NCBI GenBank assembly: GCA_032718475.1
Contig: JAUCBJ010002565.1
Location: 1 to 48,669, forward strand
Source of the DNA: Nemertoderma westbladi
Taxonomy: Eukaryota; Xenacoelomorpha; Nemertodermatida; Nemertodermatidae
DNA length: 48,669 bases
Direction: 5' to 3'
Shown here: positions 47,210 through 48,669 of the stretch, piece after piece
Numbering within the stretch: the first letter of the stretch is position 1
Layout of the letters: each line of letters begins with the position of its first letter
Made by a program: the position numbers and the translations under genes
The notes under the pieces: generated by a model
The model's database searches: none
The model's input: only the letters and a program-made list of their open reading frames with translations
Told to the model about the DNA's origin: nothing

Positions 47210-47487
47210 CTGCAAGGGGAAAATAAGCACAAATGTGTTGGGAGGATTAGAACTTAAAATAAATTGGTTAATAGAAACATAATTTCGTCATTATTTTTAC
47301 GATTGTTATTGTTAATGTTCAAAAAAGTGAACTATTTACATAAAAGTTTGCACTTTTCAGCGTTATTATCGGAGTTTATTTATGTACTGAACGAGCGAAG
47401 CGAGGGAGGTTAATATAAATTAACGTGATTAAACCCTTTTCATAATAATTATGTAACTTTGTTACATTTTATATCAAATGAGACATA

Positions 47488-47724
47488 ATCAGCTTGACGC
47501 AAATCCAATCTCTGCGAAATAATACCTCATCTCAATGTTAAATTATGGGAAAGGAGCAGGTCACAGTGTCACGTTATTCAACCAAAACAAAAAATTATAG
47601 ACAAAAGTCAATAGAACAGATTAGTTTTAATTTAGAGAGTAATCAACTATTATTGCGTCGATCTTCCCACGGGGTGGGATGAATTCCTTCCCCCCCCCCC
47701 CCCACCCCCCCCCCCACCCCCCCC
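47488..47724. mobile_element. MITE-like element with poly-C end
   Basis: Starts cttgacgcaaatccaatctc, core at 47550-47592, ends attgcgtcgatcttccc, then a C-rich run 47690-47724. The inverse arrangement of the G run seen at 3843 and 28445. Confidence 0.72.
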
Positions 47725-48126
47725 TACATATATCAAATATCGGCGTTCTGAAGTTATTAACATTAATGCACCATGCCACTGAAACTCGTTCCTTAATTGA
47801 TAATTAACATTGTTAATTAAAGTACCCCAAAAAATACTAAAATGTGAAAATTTGCATTTTAATTATCCAACATATATTTATTTTTATTACGTTTATTTAA
47901 TACAAATTCAAACTATAATAATTAGTAATTAATCTTTTTTAAGCACAATAGGGGAACATACAAAGAGTGGATATAATAAAAGTTAAACTTTAGGGAGTTA
48001 AATAAAGCAGGGCAATGGGGAATAAGTGTAGTTAAAAGGGATAATAATTCTCATCTCAATACTGCATAGGTACTGTTAATTAAACTGCGTTATTCATCAT
48101 GATTAATTATTTTAGCTATTTAAGAA
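47725..48126. other. Intergenic sequence between DMGDH and CEP128
   Basis: AT-rich. No first exon of CEP128 could be found here; a minus-strand AATAAA (tttatt near 47876-47905) could end the DMGDH mRNA. Confidence 0.45.
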
Positions 48127-48669
48127 TCACTTTTTATTCTTTTTCTCTTTGGCTAATTTCCTCGCCCTGGCGGATTCGGTATCGAACAAGGGTTCCTTTA
48201 CCACCACGGCGTCCTTCAGCTCCCCCATCAGTTCAACCTGAACCACAGAGCCGATATGCCCGATATCCGTCGGGAGATATGCCATGGCGATCCCGCAGCC
48301 CAACTGGTAACTGTAGGCGCCGCTAGTGGTGTTACCCACCAGACGCAACCCATCCAACCAGACGGACTCGTTCCCTTCCGGTTCCGGGCCAGCCTCTCCG
48401 CTGTCAACCTTCAACATAAACAACTTCGACTCCAACCCCTGCTGCTTTATATGCCTGAGGGATTCTTTACCAACAAAATCAGTCGGTTTATTCGGCTTTA
48501 TGAAGAAATCTAAACCGGCCTGGTAGGGATTTTTATCTAAATTCATTTCCAGTCCCCAAACCCGGAAGCCTTTCTCTAACCGCAACACGTTGATGGCGTA
48601 CTGCCCGAAGTCGGCTATTCCGAACTCGCTTCCGGCCTCCAGTATCGCCGCGTACAAGGGCCCCATACT
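48127..48669 (-). CDS. DMGDH: Dimethylglycine dehydrogenase, C-terminal part
   Basis: About 180 residues, open to the right edge, stop at 48127-48129. DMGDH is a mitochondrial FAD enzyme that demethylates dimethylglycine to sarcosine and passes the one-carbon unit to tetrahydrofolate. The visible part is the C-terminal aminomethyltransferase-like (folate-binding) domain: NVLRLEKGFRVWGLEMN, LDKNPYQAGLDFF and PEGNESVWLDG, then LVGNTTSGAYSYQLG. The PEGNES...VGNTTSG pattern is closer to DMGDH than to sarcosine dehydrogenase. It ends in a Lys-rich tail KLAKEKKNKK. The FAD domain lies outside the window. Confidence 0.9.
   Translation of the reverse strand, partial: SMGPLYAAILEAGSEFGIADFGQYAINVLRLEKGFRVWGLEMNLDKNPYQAGLDFFIKPNKPTDFVGKESLRHIKQQGLESKLFMLKVDSGEAGPEPEGNESVWLDGLRLVGNTTSGAYSYQLGCGIAMAYLPTDIGHIGSVVQVELMGELKDAVVVKEPLFDTESARARKLAKEKKNKK

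Overview
The window is eukaryotic (metazoan) nuclear DNA. It has spliced genes with GT-AG introns, animal-specific proteins (CEP128, an ASXL-like Polycomb cofactor, INF2 formin, viperin), mitochondrial enzymes encoded in the nucleus, LINE and tRNA-derived SINE remnants, foldback/MITE elements and many simple repeats. AT-rich introns, intronless genes and acceptor sites just before some start codons would suit a marine deuterostome such as a tunicate, but that species-level guess is weak.

One gene frames almost the whole window. On the minus strand, 16 phase-compatible exons from about 47,209 down to 366 encode a CEP128 (centriolar subdistal-appendage coiled-coil protein) orthologue. Its N-terminal exon is not seen and its 3' end runs off the left edge. 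Five other genes lie inside its introns: a nucleolin-like gene (1587-3122, +), mitochondrial acetyl-CoA acetyltransferase ACAT1 (6921-8165, -), viperin/RSAD2 (24245-25252, +), the formin INF2 (34861-40081, -, three exons) and an ASXL-like DEUBAD/PHD gene (44446-46287, +). Four of the five have uninterrupted coding regions. At the right edge is the last coding part of dimethylglycine dehydrogenase (48127 onward, -).

Layout: 1-5.5 kb, CEP128 3' exons with the nucleolin-like gene; 5.5-17.6 kb, a large CEP128 intron with ACAT1 followed by a repeat field (1.25-kb direct duplication, inverted repeat pair, 2-kb array of a 10-bp unit); 17.6-19.4 kb, four CEP128 exons; 19.4-25.9 kb, an intron with LINE and foldback elements and viperin; 25.9-31 kb, seven CEP128 exons; 31-47 kb, an intron with a 23-bp satellite, a large foldback, INF2 and the ASXL-like gene; 47-48.7 kb, the first visible CEP128 exon and the DMGDH end.

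Most notable: (1) two independent tandem arrays in CEP128 are each built on an exon 3' end plus its splice donor; (2) a roughly 50-bp core recurs at least 13 times inside otherwise unrelated foldback/MITE elements whose ends differ; (3) T at donor position +3 (GTTAGT type) is frequent; (4) candidate IRF sites lie upstream of viperin and a double E-box upstream of the nucleolin-like gene. Protein identifications come from reading translations against remembered family sequences; no database search was run.
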